Program-made: the position numbers and the translations under genes
Part shown: piece after piece, positions 7,236-14,760 of the stretch
Position numbering within the stretch: the stretch's first letter is position 1
Layout of the letters: the number at the start of each line of letters is the position of its first letter
DNA from: Lysobacteraceae bacterium
GTDB taxonomy: Bacteria > Pseudomonadota > Gammaproteobacteria > Xanthomonadales > Rhodanobacteraceae
Length of the DNA stretch: 38,651 bases
Reading direction: 5' to 3'
NCBI GenBank assembly: GCA_028866435.1
Contig: JAGWIC010000023.1
Coordinates: forward strand, 1-38,651
The notes under the pieces: model-generated
Seen by the model: the letters and a program-made list of their open reading frames with translations, nothing else
Told to the model about the DNA's origin: nothing
Databases searched by the model: none

Positions 7236-9188
7236 ATGTCCCTGGTTTCTCCCGCGGGAATCCCGCTGCCCACGCGCCGCACCCTCGCGCGGCTTGCCCT
7301 GGCGGCGGCGATGGCGCTCGCCGCGACCGCCGCGGGCGCACGCGACCTGCGCGGCGACCAGGTGCCGGCGCCGCGGGATACGCCCTATCCCGGCACCATC
7401 GCGCTGCGGGTCGATGCCAGTGACACGGCCCAGGGCATCTTCCGCGTGCATGAAACGATGCCGGTCACGGCCGGCGCGCTGACCCTGCTGTATCCGCAGT
7501 GGATTCCCGGCGACCACTCGCCGACCGGGCCGATCGCCATGCTCGCCGGCCTCAGGGTCAGCGCCGACGGCCGGCCGCTGCCGTGGCGCCGCGACGAGTA
7601 CAACGTGTACGCCTTCCACCTGCAGGTGCCGGCGGGCGTCGCCACGCTGCAGCTGGAGTTCCAGTACCTGTCGCCCCGCGACGGCGGGTTCGAGGTCACC
7701 GACCGCATGATGGACATGGAGTGGAGCAAGGTGGCGCTCTATCCGGCCGGCCACTTCTCGCGCGACATCACCTTCGCCCCCAGCGTGACGCTGGCGCACG
7801 GCTGGCAGTTCGGCACCGCGCTGGAGACCGCCTCGCGCGCTGGCGACACCATCACCTTCAAGCCGGTGACGTTCAACAACCTGGTTGATTCGCCGATCTA
7901 CGCGGGCAAGTACTTCAGCCGCGTCGATCTCAACCCGGGCGGCGGGGCGCCGGTGCACCTGGACCTGTTCGCCGACGCACCGAAGTACCTGGAGATGACC
8001 CCGGCGCAGCTGCAGGCGCACCGCGCGCTGGTGACGCAGGCGGTGAGGTTGTTCGGCGCGCAGCACTACGGGCATTACGATTTCCTGTTCTCGCTGTCGG
8101 ACGTGCTGGCCGGCAACGGCACCGAGCATCACCAGTCCAGCGAGGACGGTGCGGGCGCCGACTACTTCAGCGCCTGGAACGACGATGCGCCGGGCCGCGA
8201 CCTGCTGGCGCACGAATACGTGCATTCGTGGAACGGCAAGTTCCGCCGCCCGGCGGACCTGTGGACGCCCAACTTCAACGTGCCGATGGGCGATTCGCTG
8301 CTGTGGGTCTACGAAGGGCAGACGCAGTACTGGGGTTTCGTGCTGACCGCGCGGTCCGGCCTGTGGACGCCGGCGCAGTTCCGCGACGCGCTGGCGATGA
8401 CGGCGGCCAACTACGACCGCAACCGTCCCGGCTTCCAGTGGCGCACGCTGGAGGACACCACCAACGATCCGACCGCGGCCCGCCGCTCGCAGCTGCCGTA
8501 CCGCAGCTGGCAGATGAGCGAGGAGTACTACAGCGCCGGCCAGATGATGTGGCTGGCGGTCGACGCGAAGATCCGCGCGCTGACGCACGAGCGCAAGTCG
8601 CTGGACGATTTCGCCCGCGCCTTCTTCGGCGTCGACAACGGCAGCTACGTGACGAAGACCTATACCTTCGGCGACGTGGTCGCGGCGCTGGACGGCGTGG
8701 TGAAGTACGACTGGGCGGGCTTCCTGCACGCGCGCGTGGATGCGCTCGACCCGCCGCTGCTGGACGGGCTGGCCGGCAGCGGCTGGACGCTGGTCTACAC
8801 CGACCAGGAAAGCGCCTACGAGAAGCAGTACGACAGCCGTCCCGAATCGCCTCGCCACCTGTACAACTTCACCTGGTCGATCGGGCTGACCATGGACGGC
8901 AAGGGGCGGGTCAACGACGTGCGCTGGGACGGGCCGGCGTTCAGGGCCGGGGTCAGCACCGGCGCCACCCTGGTCGCCGTGAACGGGCAGGCTTATTCGG
9001 ACGCCGTGCTGAAGGGCGCGATCGCGGCGGCCAGGGACGGCGAGGCGCCGATCCAGCTGCTGCTGAAGTACCAGGGCGGTTCCCGCGTGGTGCCGGTGGA
9101 CTACCACGGCGGCCTGCAGTACCCGCACCTGGTCCGCGTCCCGGGCACGCCCGATTACCTGAGCCAGATCATCGCGGCGCGCCATTAG
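7236..9188 (+). CDS. Exported M61 family glycyl aminopeptidase with PDZ domain
   Basis: This is a 650-residue M61 peptidase. An N-terminal Arg-Arg-containing signal sequence is followed by a beta-rich N-domain (about 50-220). The gluzincin catalytic domain has H326-E-Y-V-H330 plus Glu360 in Val-Tyr-Glu-Gly-Gln-Thr-Gln-Tyr, which completes the zinc site. A PDZ domain occupies about 545-635, including Ala-Gly-Val-Ser-Thr-Gly-Ala and Val-Asn-Gly. Family members remove N-terminal Gly or Ala from peptides. Length and domain order match the family. CGGAGT lies 6 bases upstream of the ATG. The gene is monocistronic and convergent with the methyltransferase gene. Confidence 0.92.
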   Translation: MSLVSPAGIPLPTRRTLARLALAAAMALAATAAGARDLRGDQVPAPRDTPYPGTIALRVDASDTAQGIFRVHETMPVTAGALTLLYPQWIPGDHSPTGPIAMLAGLRVSADGRPLPWRRDEYNVYAFHLQVPAGVATLQLEFQYLSPRDGGFEVTDRMMDMEWSKVALYPAGHFSRDITFAPSVTLAHGWQFGTALETASRAGDTITFKPVTFNNLVDSPIYAGKYFSRVDLNPGGGAPVHLDLFADAPKYLEMTPAQLQAHRALVTQAVRLFGAQHYGHYDFLFSLSDVLAGNGTEHHQSSEDGAGADYFSAWNDDAPGRDLLAHEYVHSWNGKFRRPADLWTPNFNVPMGDSLLWVYEGQTQYWGFVLTARSGLWTPAQFRDALAMTAANYDRNRPGFQWRTLEDTTNDPTAARRSQLPYRSWQMSEEYYSAGQMMWLAVDAKIRALTHERKSLDDFARAFFGVDNGSYVTKTYTFGDVVAALDGVVKYDWAGFLHARVDALDPPLLDGLAGSGWTLVYTDQESAYEKQYDSRPESPRHLYNFTWSIGLTMDGKGRVNDVRWDGPAFRAGVSTGATLVAVNGQAYSDAVLKGAIAAARDGEAPIQLLLKYQGGSRVVPVDYHGGLQYPHLVRVPGTPDYLSQIIAARH

Positions 9189-9267
9189 CCGCGAGGTAGC
9201 GCGCCGGGGCGCCTGTTGCGGCACCCGGCCGACGCGACCCGGTGGTTCGGTGCGGCGCTTTTCCCGG

Positions 9268-9282
9268 GCGCCGGACCGGCGC
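9268..9282. terminator. Palindrome between convergent genes
   Basis: GCGCCGG-A-CCGGCGC is a near-perfect 15-base palindrome between the stop codons of the M61 peptidase and methyltransferase genes. It could fold as a bidirectional hairpin but has almost no loop and no T run, so a terminator role is tentative. Confidence 0.3.
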
Positions 9283-9299
9283 GCTTCGCGCTGGCGTGC

Positions 9300-10142
9300 T
9301 CAGCGCCGGCTCGCCAGCACCCCGTCCAGCGCCAGTTGCGTCCTGAACCCCGCCTGCTCCAGCCGCCTGGCCACTTCGCGCGGTACATCGCGGCCGCTGG
9401 TCAGCTTGTTCGGGCTGCCGGTGTAGTGGAACAGCCGCCCGCCGCGGCGCAAGACGCGCGCCAGCTGCTGGTAAAACGCCAGCGAATACAGTTCGCCGGC
9501 GATGCCGAAGCGCGGTGGATCGTGCAGCAGGGCATCCACCGAGCCATCGGCGATCCGCGCGATCGCCTGCGAAACGTCGGCATGGGCGAGCTGCAGGCGG
9601 CCGCCGCTGTCCGGCGCGTCGGGATCGGGCGACCACGGGTTGAGCGTGCGCAGCCACAGTACGTCGGCGTTTTTCTCGAACGACTGGATGCGCGCCACGC
9701 CCGCCTCCAGGCAGCACGCGGCGAAATAGCCCAGGCCGCCGCAGGTGTCCAGCACCGTTTTGCCGCGCGGTTCGACCAGCGCCACCTTGCGCCGCGCATC
9801 CTCGAACGGCGACTCCTTCGCCGTGGGCAGCATCTTGATGCCGTCGATCTCGAAGGTGGGCGCGCCCCACTCGGTGGGCACCAGCTTGATCAGCGAGTGG
9901 GCAAAGCGCGACACCGGCGCGAATCCTTCGCCGTCCCAGTGATAGATGGTGCGCTCCTTCAGCGTGGTCGGGTACGGATAGCTGGCGCCGTGCCACTGCC
10001 AGGTGTCCGGCCCCAGCGTGGCGCGCCCGTGCGAACGGCCAAGGTCCAGCGAGCCGGTCCATGCCGCCGCGCGGGCCTCGCGCGCGGCGAGCAGTGCCTC
10101 GGCGCCGGGGCGGGTGAGCAGGGGGCCGGAATAATGCGGCAC
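9300..10142 (-). CDS. SAM-dependent methyltransferase, COG2521-like
   Basis: This is a 280-residue class I methyltransferase. Motif I is Val-Leu-Asp132-Thr-Cys-Gly-Gly-Leu-Gly-Tyr. An acidic Glu-Lys-Asn follows, then Asn-Pro-Trp-Ser, and the catalytic-type segment His207-Asp-Pro-Pro-Arg-Phe-Gly-Ile-Ala-Gly-Glu-Leu-Tyr-Ser. After this come Phe-Tyr-Gln-Gln-Leu-Ala-Arg-Val-Leu and Leu-Phe-His-Tyr-Thr-Gly. These segments match my recollection of COG2521, a mostly archaeal predicted methyltransferase family; the substrate is unknown. I choose GTG at 10142 because AGGAG lies 10 bases upstream. The ATG at 10199 has no ribosome binding site and would add 19 low-complexity residues. Confidence 0.75.
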   Translation of the reverse strand: MPHYSGPLLTRPGAEALLAAREARAAAWTGSLDLGRSHGRATLGPDTWQWHGASYPYPTTLKERTIYHWDGEGFAPVSRFAHSLIKLVPTEWGAPTFEIDGIKMLPTAKESPFEDARRKVALVEPRGKTVLDTCGGLGYFAACCLEAGVARIQSFEKNADVLWLRTLNPWSPDPDAPDSGGRLQLAHADVSQAIARIADGSVDALLHDPPRFGIAGELYSLAFYQQLARVLRRGGRLFHYTGSPNKLTSGRDVPREVARRLEQAGFRTQLALDGVLASRR

Positions 10143-10265
10143 GTCGGGCGGTCTCCTGGAGTTCTGGCGGCAGGCCGCGGCGCGGGCGAAGGGTCGCATC
10201 GTAACCCACGGCCGCGGTGCGGGCCGAGCGGGGCCGGCCCTGCATGGCGACGCGCGGGAAGCCGC

Positions 10266-11522
10266 TCAGCCCTGGTCCAGCACGCTCTGCACGGCGCGGG
10301 TGTCGTAACTGCCCGCCGCCAGGGTGCGGGCGATATCCAGCTGCGGCTTGTGCTCGTCCTGACGCATCAGGTCGAGCACCTGGAAGCTTGCCGCCGGCTG
10401 GCCGGTGGCCGTACTCAGCAGCATCACCCGCGGGCGCAGCCGGCGGGCGGGGTTCTGCGCCATCACCAGGGCCACCGCGCCGCTGTTGAGCTGCACCAGC
10501 GAGCCGGTGGGATACACGCCCAGGCAGGCCTGGAACTGGTCCACCAGATCGCCCGGGAACAGGCTGTCGCGGGCGGCGTACAGCTCGCGCATGGCCTGGT
10601 AGCGCGAAAGGGCCGGGCGGTAGGGGCGCGGACTGATCATCGCGTCATAGGCGTCGATGATGCCGAGCATGCGCGCGCCCATCGGAATGGCGGAACCGCG
10701 CAGCCGGTCCGGATAGCCGCGGCCGTCATCGCGCTCGTGATGGCTGCGCACGATGTCGAGCACGTCCGGGTCGGTAATGCCCGCGGCGGTCACGATCTCC
10801 AGGCTGTGCGCCACATGGGTGCGCAAGAGGTCGACTTGATCCCGCGCCAGCGTGCCCTCGTACTGCAGCAGTGCCTGGGGCAGGCGACGCTTGCCCACGT
10901 CCATCAGCAGGGCGCCGGCGGCGAGGCTGACGACGGTGCTTTCGGCGAAGCCCATGTGGCGCCCGAACGCGGCGGCAAGGGCGCTGGCGCGGAGCGCGTG
11001 CCGGTAGGCATAGTCGTCGTGGCCGCGCAGGCATTCCACCCAGATGAAGGCGTCGGGGTTGCGCAGCACGCTGGCGACGAGCGGGAGTACCACCTCCTCC
11101 ACCTGCGCTACCGACAAGATGCGGCCGTTGGCGATGTCCTTGAACAGCGCCTCGACCATGGCCGACGCGTTCTGCATGGCCGCCTGCGCCCGCGGCAGCT
11201 CGTCGGCGAAGCTCACCTCGTCCGCGTGCCTTGCGCCATGGACGAAGCGGTCGGCGGCCAGTTCGGTGCGCTGCAGCAGCCGTTCGTCGCGCGGCGGCGC
11301 CCGGTGGGCGTCGATGTAAACGAACTCGCACAAGCGCTGCAGCGCGGCGATGTCGTCGCTGCCCGCCAGCTGCAGGCCCGGCGCGCTGAAGGGGCTGTCG
11401 CCCCAGGGGCGGTCCAGCCGGCACACGTACATGCCTGGCTGAAGCTGGCTGACCTCGAGGCGACGCTCCTCCGGCGCGGTGGGCGGAGGCGAGGCCTGGG
11501 TGCGTAGTGAAACGGTAGACAT
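10266..11522 (-). CDS. DUF3391 / HD-GYP domain protein with altered HD motif
   Basis: This 418-residue cytoplasmic protein has a DUF3391 domain (about 20-110) followed by an HD-GYP domain (about 165-340). HD-GYP proteins usually hydrolyse cyclic di-GMP to GMP, lowering biofilm formation and raising motility. H261-H262-E-R-x-D-G-x-G269-Y-P271 and the N-terminal Tyr-x-His helix are intact. However, the defining His-Asp pair reads Met207-Asp208, so one metal ligand is missing. A C-terminal segment (about 345-418) follows. The ATG at 11522 is preferred over upstream in-frame codons because it gives the normal N-terminus and lies about 58 bases from a sigma-28-like promoter. Confidence 0.88.
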   Translation of the reverse strand: MSTVSLRTQASPPPTAPEERRLEVSQLQPGMYVCRLDRPWGDSPFSAPGLQLAGSDDIAALQRLCEFVYIDAHRAPPRDERLLQRTELAADRFVHGARHADEVSFADELPRAQAAMQNASAMVEALFKDIANGRILSVAQVEEVVLPLVASVLRNPDAFIWVECLRGHDDYAYRHALRASALAAAFGRHMGFAESTVVSLAAGALLMDVGKRRLPQALLQYEGTLARDQVDLLRTHVAHSLEIVTAAGITDPDVLDIVRSHHERDDGRGYPDRLRGSAIPMGARMLGIIDAYDAMISPRPYRPALSRYQAMRELYAARDSLFPGDLVDQFQACLGVYPTGSLVQLNSGAVALVMAQNPARRLRPRVMLLSTATGQPAASFQVLDLMRQDEHKPQLDIARTLAAGSYDTRAVQSVLDQG

Positions 11523-11586
11523 CGGTGTGGTCCAGAGGCTTTCAGGCTGGCGAGCGGGCACGGCGGTGCGACCGACCTGTCCTGAA

Positions 11587-11613
11587 CTATCGGCCCGGGC
11601 CGGCCAGGCTTGA
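11587..11613 (-). promoter_or_regulatory. Sigma-28 (FliA)-like promoter for the HD-GYP gene
   Basis: On the minus strand TCAAGCCT, 11 bases, then GCCGATAG. Both the spacing and the -10 element agree with the FliA consensus (TAAAGTTT-N11-GCCGATAA, with TCAAG tolerated). Transcription would start near 11580. This suggests coexpression with late flagellar genes, which lie outside the window. Confidence 0.6.
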
Positions 11614-11775
11614 GGCACCGCAGGACCGGTCGCCTGGCGAATGCCCGGGCGGTCGCCCCGCAGCGCCGCGATGCGGGACGATCGAATGGCCGTACCGGCG
11701 GGCACGCCGACGGTCCATCGACGCGATGGCGATGGCGGTGGATCGGGCGGCGGCCTGGCGGGTCCGCCGACCCGT

Positions 11776-12858
11776 TCAGCGTTGCCGCCGCCAGGCGGCG
11801 CATTCGGCCGCGGTCAGCGGCAAGGGGCGCGCGCATCCCTCACGGCTGGAGGCAAGGGCGGCCTCCAGCACGGCCATCACCGCCAGGGCCTGGATCGGCG
11901 GTACCGGGTTGGCGGCCCGGCCGGCCACCGCGTCGCGGATGCCGGCGTAGTAGTGGCGGTAGTCGCCAGCAGGCGCGCCGACGCTTTGCGCGGGCTGTTC
12001 GCCGGCGAAGACCAGCAGCGGGTCGGGGTCTTCGCCCCAGCCCGGCGTGCCGGGCGTCATGCCGGCGAGCAGTTGCGTCTCCTGTCGGTCGGCGCCGCGC
12101 TTGCACAGGCTGCCCCGGTCGCCATGCACGATGAAGCGCACGCTGCCGCCGGCCACCAGCATGCTGGCATGCAGGATCACCTGTGCCGAACCGTAGTCCA
12201 GCAGCACGTGGGCCCAGTCCGCCACTTCGCCGTCCGCCCGCTGGATCGCCAGCGTGGCGGTCACCCGCTGCGGCAGCCCGAACAGCTGCAGGGCCTGGTC
12301 GACCAGGTGCGGCCCGAGGTCGTACCAGATCCCGGCGCCGGGCACGGCCTGCTCGCGCCAGCGCGCACGTACCAGCGGCCGGTAACGGTCGAAGTGCGAC
12401 TCGAAGTGCCGCACGTTACCCACCGCGCCGCGTTCGATCGCCTGCTTCACGGCCAGGAAGTCGCTGTCCCAGCGCCGGTTCTGGAACACCGAAAGCTGTC
12501 GCCCGGCCTGTTCGGCCTGGGCGAGCAGGGCCCGCGCTTCGGCCACGTCCAGGGTGAAGGGCTTGTCCACCACCACGTGCTTGCCGGCGGCCAGCGCGGC
12601 TTGGGCCAGGCCGGCGTGGCTGGCGTTCGGCGAGGCGATGACGACCAGCGCGATATTCGCGCTGGCGATCAGCTGCGCGGCGTCGGCGATGACCTCGACC
12701 CCGGGCAGGTCGCGGTGGACCCTGTCCGCGTCGCTGCAGGCGACGGCGGCCAGGGCCAGTCCCGGGGTGGCCTGGATCAGCGGTGCGTGGAAGGTCTTGC
12801 CGGCATAGCCGTAGCCGATCAGCCCCACCGGCAGGGGAGGCGAGTTTGTGCTGCTCAT
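11776..12858 (-). CDS. Gfo/Idh/MocA family NAD(P)-dependent oxidoreductase
   Basis: This is a 360-residue oxidoreductase. The N-terminal Rossmann fold starts with Gly-Leu-Ile-Gly-Tyr-Gly-Tyr-Ala-Gly-Lys-Thr-Phe-His (about 12-24). The conserved Asp-Lys-Pro-Phe (Glu-Lys-Pro type) lies near residue 97 and supplies the catalytic lysine. A C-terminal alpha/beta domain carries Trp-Tyr-Asp-Leu-Gly-Pro-His-Leu-Val-Asp. The Gly-Lys-Thr-Phe-His variant is typical of the E. coli YdgJ-like subgroup. It probably oxidises or reduces a sugar or inositol derivative; the substrate cannot be told. AGGA lies 8 bases before the ATG at 12858. No pathway partners are adjacent. Confidence 0.9.
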   Translation of the reverse strand: MSSTNSPPLPVGLIGYGYAGKTFHAPLIQATPGLALAAVACSDADRVHRDLPGVEVIADAAQLIASANIALVVIASPNASHAGLAQAALAAGKHVVVDKPFTLDVAEARALLAQAEQAGRQLSVFQNRRWDSDFLAVKQAIERGAVGNVRHFESHFDRYRPLVRARWREQAVPGAGIWYDLGPHLVDQALQLFGLPQRVTATLAIQRADGEVADWAHVLLDYGSAQVILHASMLVAGGSVRFIVHGDRGSLCKRGADRQETQLLAGMTPGTPGWGEDPDPLLVFAGEQPAQSVGAPAGDYRHYYAGIRDAVAGRAANPVPPIQALAVMAVLEAALASSREGCARPLPLTAAECAAWRRQR

Positions 12859-13038
12859 GCGGGGTCCTGCTGGCGTGCCCGGTCGAAAGGTGCGGCCAGT
12901 ATGCGGCACTGCACGGCGCGCCGTGGGCCGGTCCCGCGGCGAAGCTGGCCGTCTGCACGGATCGACGACACCGCCAGGCTTTTTTGGGCCTATGCTCGGC
13001 GGACTGCGGCGCATGCCGCGTCTTGCGGGAGATATGTC

Positions 13039-13446
13039 ATGGCGAATCGATACCTTCGTGGCCTGCCCGTTGCGCTGCTCGCGCTGGCCCTGCCCTTGGC
13101 GGCCGCGGCCGCCGGCCCGGACAGCGCGGCCGCGAAGCAGGCCGGCATCGCCAGTGCGCACGCCGGCATGGCGCTGGCGGCGACCGACCTGAACGTGGTG
13201 CACATGCACCTGCACCATGTGATCAACTGCCTGGTCGGCCCGGCGGGCAAGGCGTTCGACGCGAACCAGGCCGATCCCTGCAAGGGCATGGGCCAGGGTG
13301 CCCTGGTCGATGCCAGGGGCGATGCCGCCACCGAAGCCAGCTTGCGGATGGCGCTGGCCGACGCCGAACATGGGCTGAAGACGAGCACCCTGGCCGGCGC
13401 CCACGCCGACGCGCAGAAGGCACTGACGGCGCTGCGGCAAAAGTGA
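13039..13446 (+). CDS. Small exported protein with His-rich motif
   Basis: This 135-residue protein has a clear signal peptide (hydrophobic Leu/Ala core, cleavage near residue 25). The mature part is mostly Ala-rich helix. Its striking element is Val-His-Met-His-Leu-His-His-Val-Ile-Asn-Cys-Leu-Val-Gly-Pro near residues 54-68, followed by Asp-Pro-Cys-Lys-Gly-Met-Gly about 20 residues on. Four histidines in seven positions plus two cysteines suggest metal or haem binding in the periplasm, but no known family is recognised. GGAGA lies 6 bases before the ATG. A TATGCT -10-like element sits at 12991-12996 with a poor -35. Confidence 0.8.
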   Translation: MANRYLRGLPVALLALALPLAAAAAGPDSAAAKQAGIASAHAGMALAATDLNVVHMHLHHVINCLVGPAGKAFDANQADPCKGMGQGALVDARGDAATEASLRMALADAEHGLKTSTLAGAHADAQKALTALRQK

Positions 13447-13485
13447 ATCGCCGCGGCGGGCGCGAACCTGCAGTGGCGGGCCGGC

Positions 13486-14619
13486 TCAGGCCGGGGTGGC
13501 GAGGTCGGCGGCGGTCAGCGCATAGATCGCGGCGGACTGCGGCAGGCCTCTGTGGCGCAGGCGGCAACGGGCGATGCCTTCGAAGCGGGCGCCGGCCTTC
13601 TCGGCCACGCGCCGGCTGGCCAGGTTCCCTTCGAGGGTGACGATTTCCAGCCGCTGCAGGGCCGGCGTGCGCAGCGCGTGGCTGGCCGCCAGGCGTGCGG
13701 CGTGGCTGGCAATGCCCCGGCCCTGGCACGACTGGCGGACCCAGTAGCCGAGGCTGGCGCAGCGGCATTCGGCATGCCACTGGCTGATCGAAACGCTGCC
13801 GAGCAGCGCGTCGCTGGCGCGGTCGACGATGGCCAGCGCGCACTGGTCGCCGACGCCACGCCAGCTGCGCCGGGTATGCGCGATCCAGTGGCGGCCGTCC
13901 GCGGCCGCGTACGACGGGCGGCACCAGTCTTCCCAGTAGCCGATGCTGTCCATCGACTCGTGCAGCGCGGCGAGCAAGGCTTCGAGGTCGTTCGGGCGAA
14001 AGGCCCGCAGCCGCAGCGGGCCGTCGTGCAGCAGCGGCGCGCCGGCGATGTCTTCGTTCGTCTCCTCCGGCAGCAGCGAGTACAGCGCCGCCGGGCGGTA
14101 CTGGCCGGCGTCGAGCAGCCGTTCGGGCACGATGCCGCTGAAACACGCGCCGGCCTTCTCCGCGCAACGGCGGGCGGCCGGGTTGTCGATGCGCGCGAGC
14201 AGCTCGATCCGCCGCAGCGCCAGCGCCTGAAAGGCCATCGCGCCGACCATGCCGATGGCGCGGGTGGCCACGCCCTGGCCCTGATGCGAGCGGCGGACCC
14301 AGCCTTCGAGGTTGGCGCTGCCGCCGGCGCGCTCGATCCGCTGCAGCGCGATGCCGCCCAGCAAATGGCCGTCCGCATCCAGGATCGCGAAATCGCGGGA
14401 ATCGCCACGCTTCCCGGCCTGGCAGGTATCGGCGATCCATCGGCCGGCCTGCGCCAGGGTGTAGCCCTCGCGGCACCAGGGCAGCCATGGCGCCAACTGG
14501 TCCCGTGAATCGGCCACGGCGGCGGCCAGCGCCGCCGCATCCGCGTCGCGCCAGGCGCGCAGGTGCAGCGGGCCGTCGTGGAGCTCGATGTCGGGACTGG
14601 AGGCGGCGTCAGGGTGCAT
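13486..14619 (-). CDS. Tandem GNAT acetyltransferase (two RimJ/RimL-like domains)
   Basis: This 377-residue protein is made of two GNAT acyltransferase domains in a row (about 10-185 and 195-375). Each resembles the RimJ/RimL group. Both copies keep the acetyl-CoA pyrophosphate-binding pattern: Arg-x-x-x-Gln-Gly-x-Gly-Val-Ala-Thr in the first and Arg-x-x-Cys-Gln-Gly-Arg-Gly-Ile-Ala-Ser in the second. Each also has the Arg-Arg-x-Ala-Glu-Lys-Ala-Gly-Ala-x-Phe segment near its end. The acceptor may be an N-terminal amine or a small molecule. The ribosome binding site is weak. It is convergent with the His-rich protein gene. Confidence 0.85.
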   Translation of the reverse strand: MHPDAASSPDIELHDGPLHLRAWRDADAAALAAAVADSRDQLAPWLPWCREGYTLAQAGRWIADTCQAGKRGDSRDFAILDADGHLLGGIALQRIERAGGSANLEGWVRRSHQGQGVATRAIGMVGAMAFQALALRRIELLARIDNPAARRCAEKAGACFSGIVPERLLDAGQYRPAALYSLLPEETNEDIAGAPLLHDGPLRLRAFRPNDLEALLAALHESMDSIGYWEDWCRPSYAAADGRHWIAHTRRSWRGVGDQCALAIVDRASDALLGSVSISQWHAECRCASLGYWVRQSCQGRGIASHAARLAASHALRTPALQRLEIVTLEGNLASRRVAEKAGARFEGIARCRLRHRGLPQSAAIYALTAADLATPA

Positions 14620-14726
14620 GCGGCAGGGCGTCGGTACGGGGCATCAACGCGGCCATCATGACCGCCGCCCCGGTTGCCGGCAAACCGGAACCGCGCGGTC
14701 GATCCGCCGGGCGGCCGTTCCACTCG

Positions 14727-14755
14727 TACAATGCCCGCTGTAACCAGCATGGGAG
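14727..14755 (+). promoter_or_regulatory. Probable promoter and ribosome binding site for tyrA
   Basis: TACAAT at 14727-14732 is a good -10, though the -35 is poor. GGGAG at 14751-14755 lies 5 bases before the GTG at 14761 and decides that start over the ATG at 14749. Confidence 0.4.
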
Positions 14756-14760
14756 TCGTC

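Noticed and set aside
3279..9224. Single 1981-codon open frame on the minus strand
   Set aside because: It is a stop-free frame running through the start of bglX and, in shifted frames, across dedA, the peroxiredoxin and the antisense of the M61 gene. Real starts, signal peptides and ribosome binding sites divide the region into separate genes.
9216..11507. 763-codon plus-strand frame opposite the methyltransferase and HD-GYP genes
   Set aside because: The protein has no recognisable domains and a His/Arg/Gly/Ala-rich composition typical of antisense frames in GC-rich DNA; both opposite genes have clear families.
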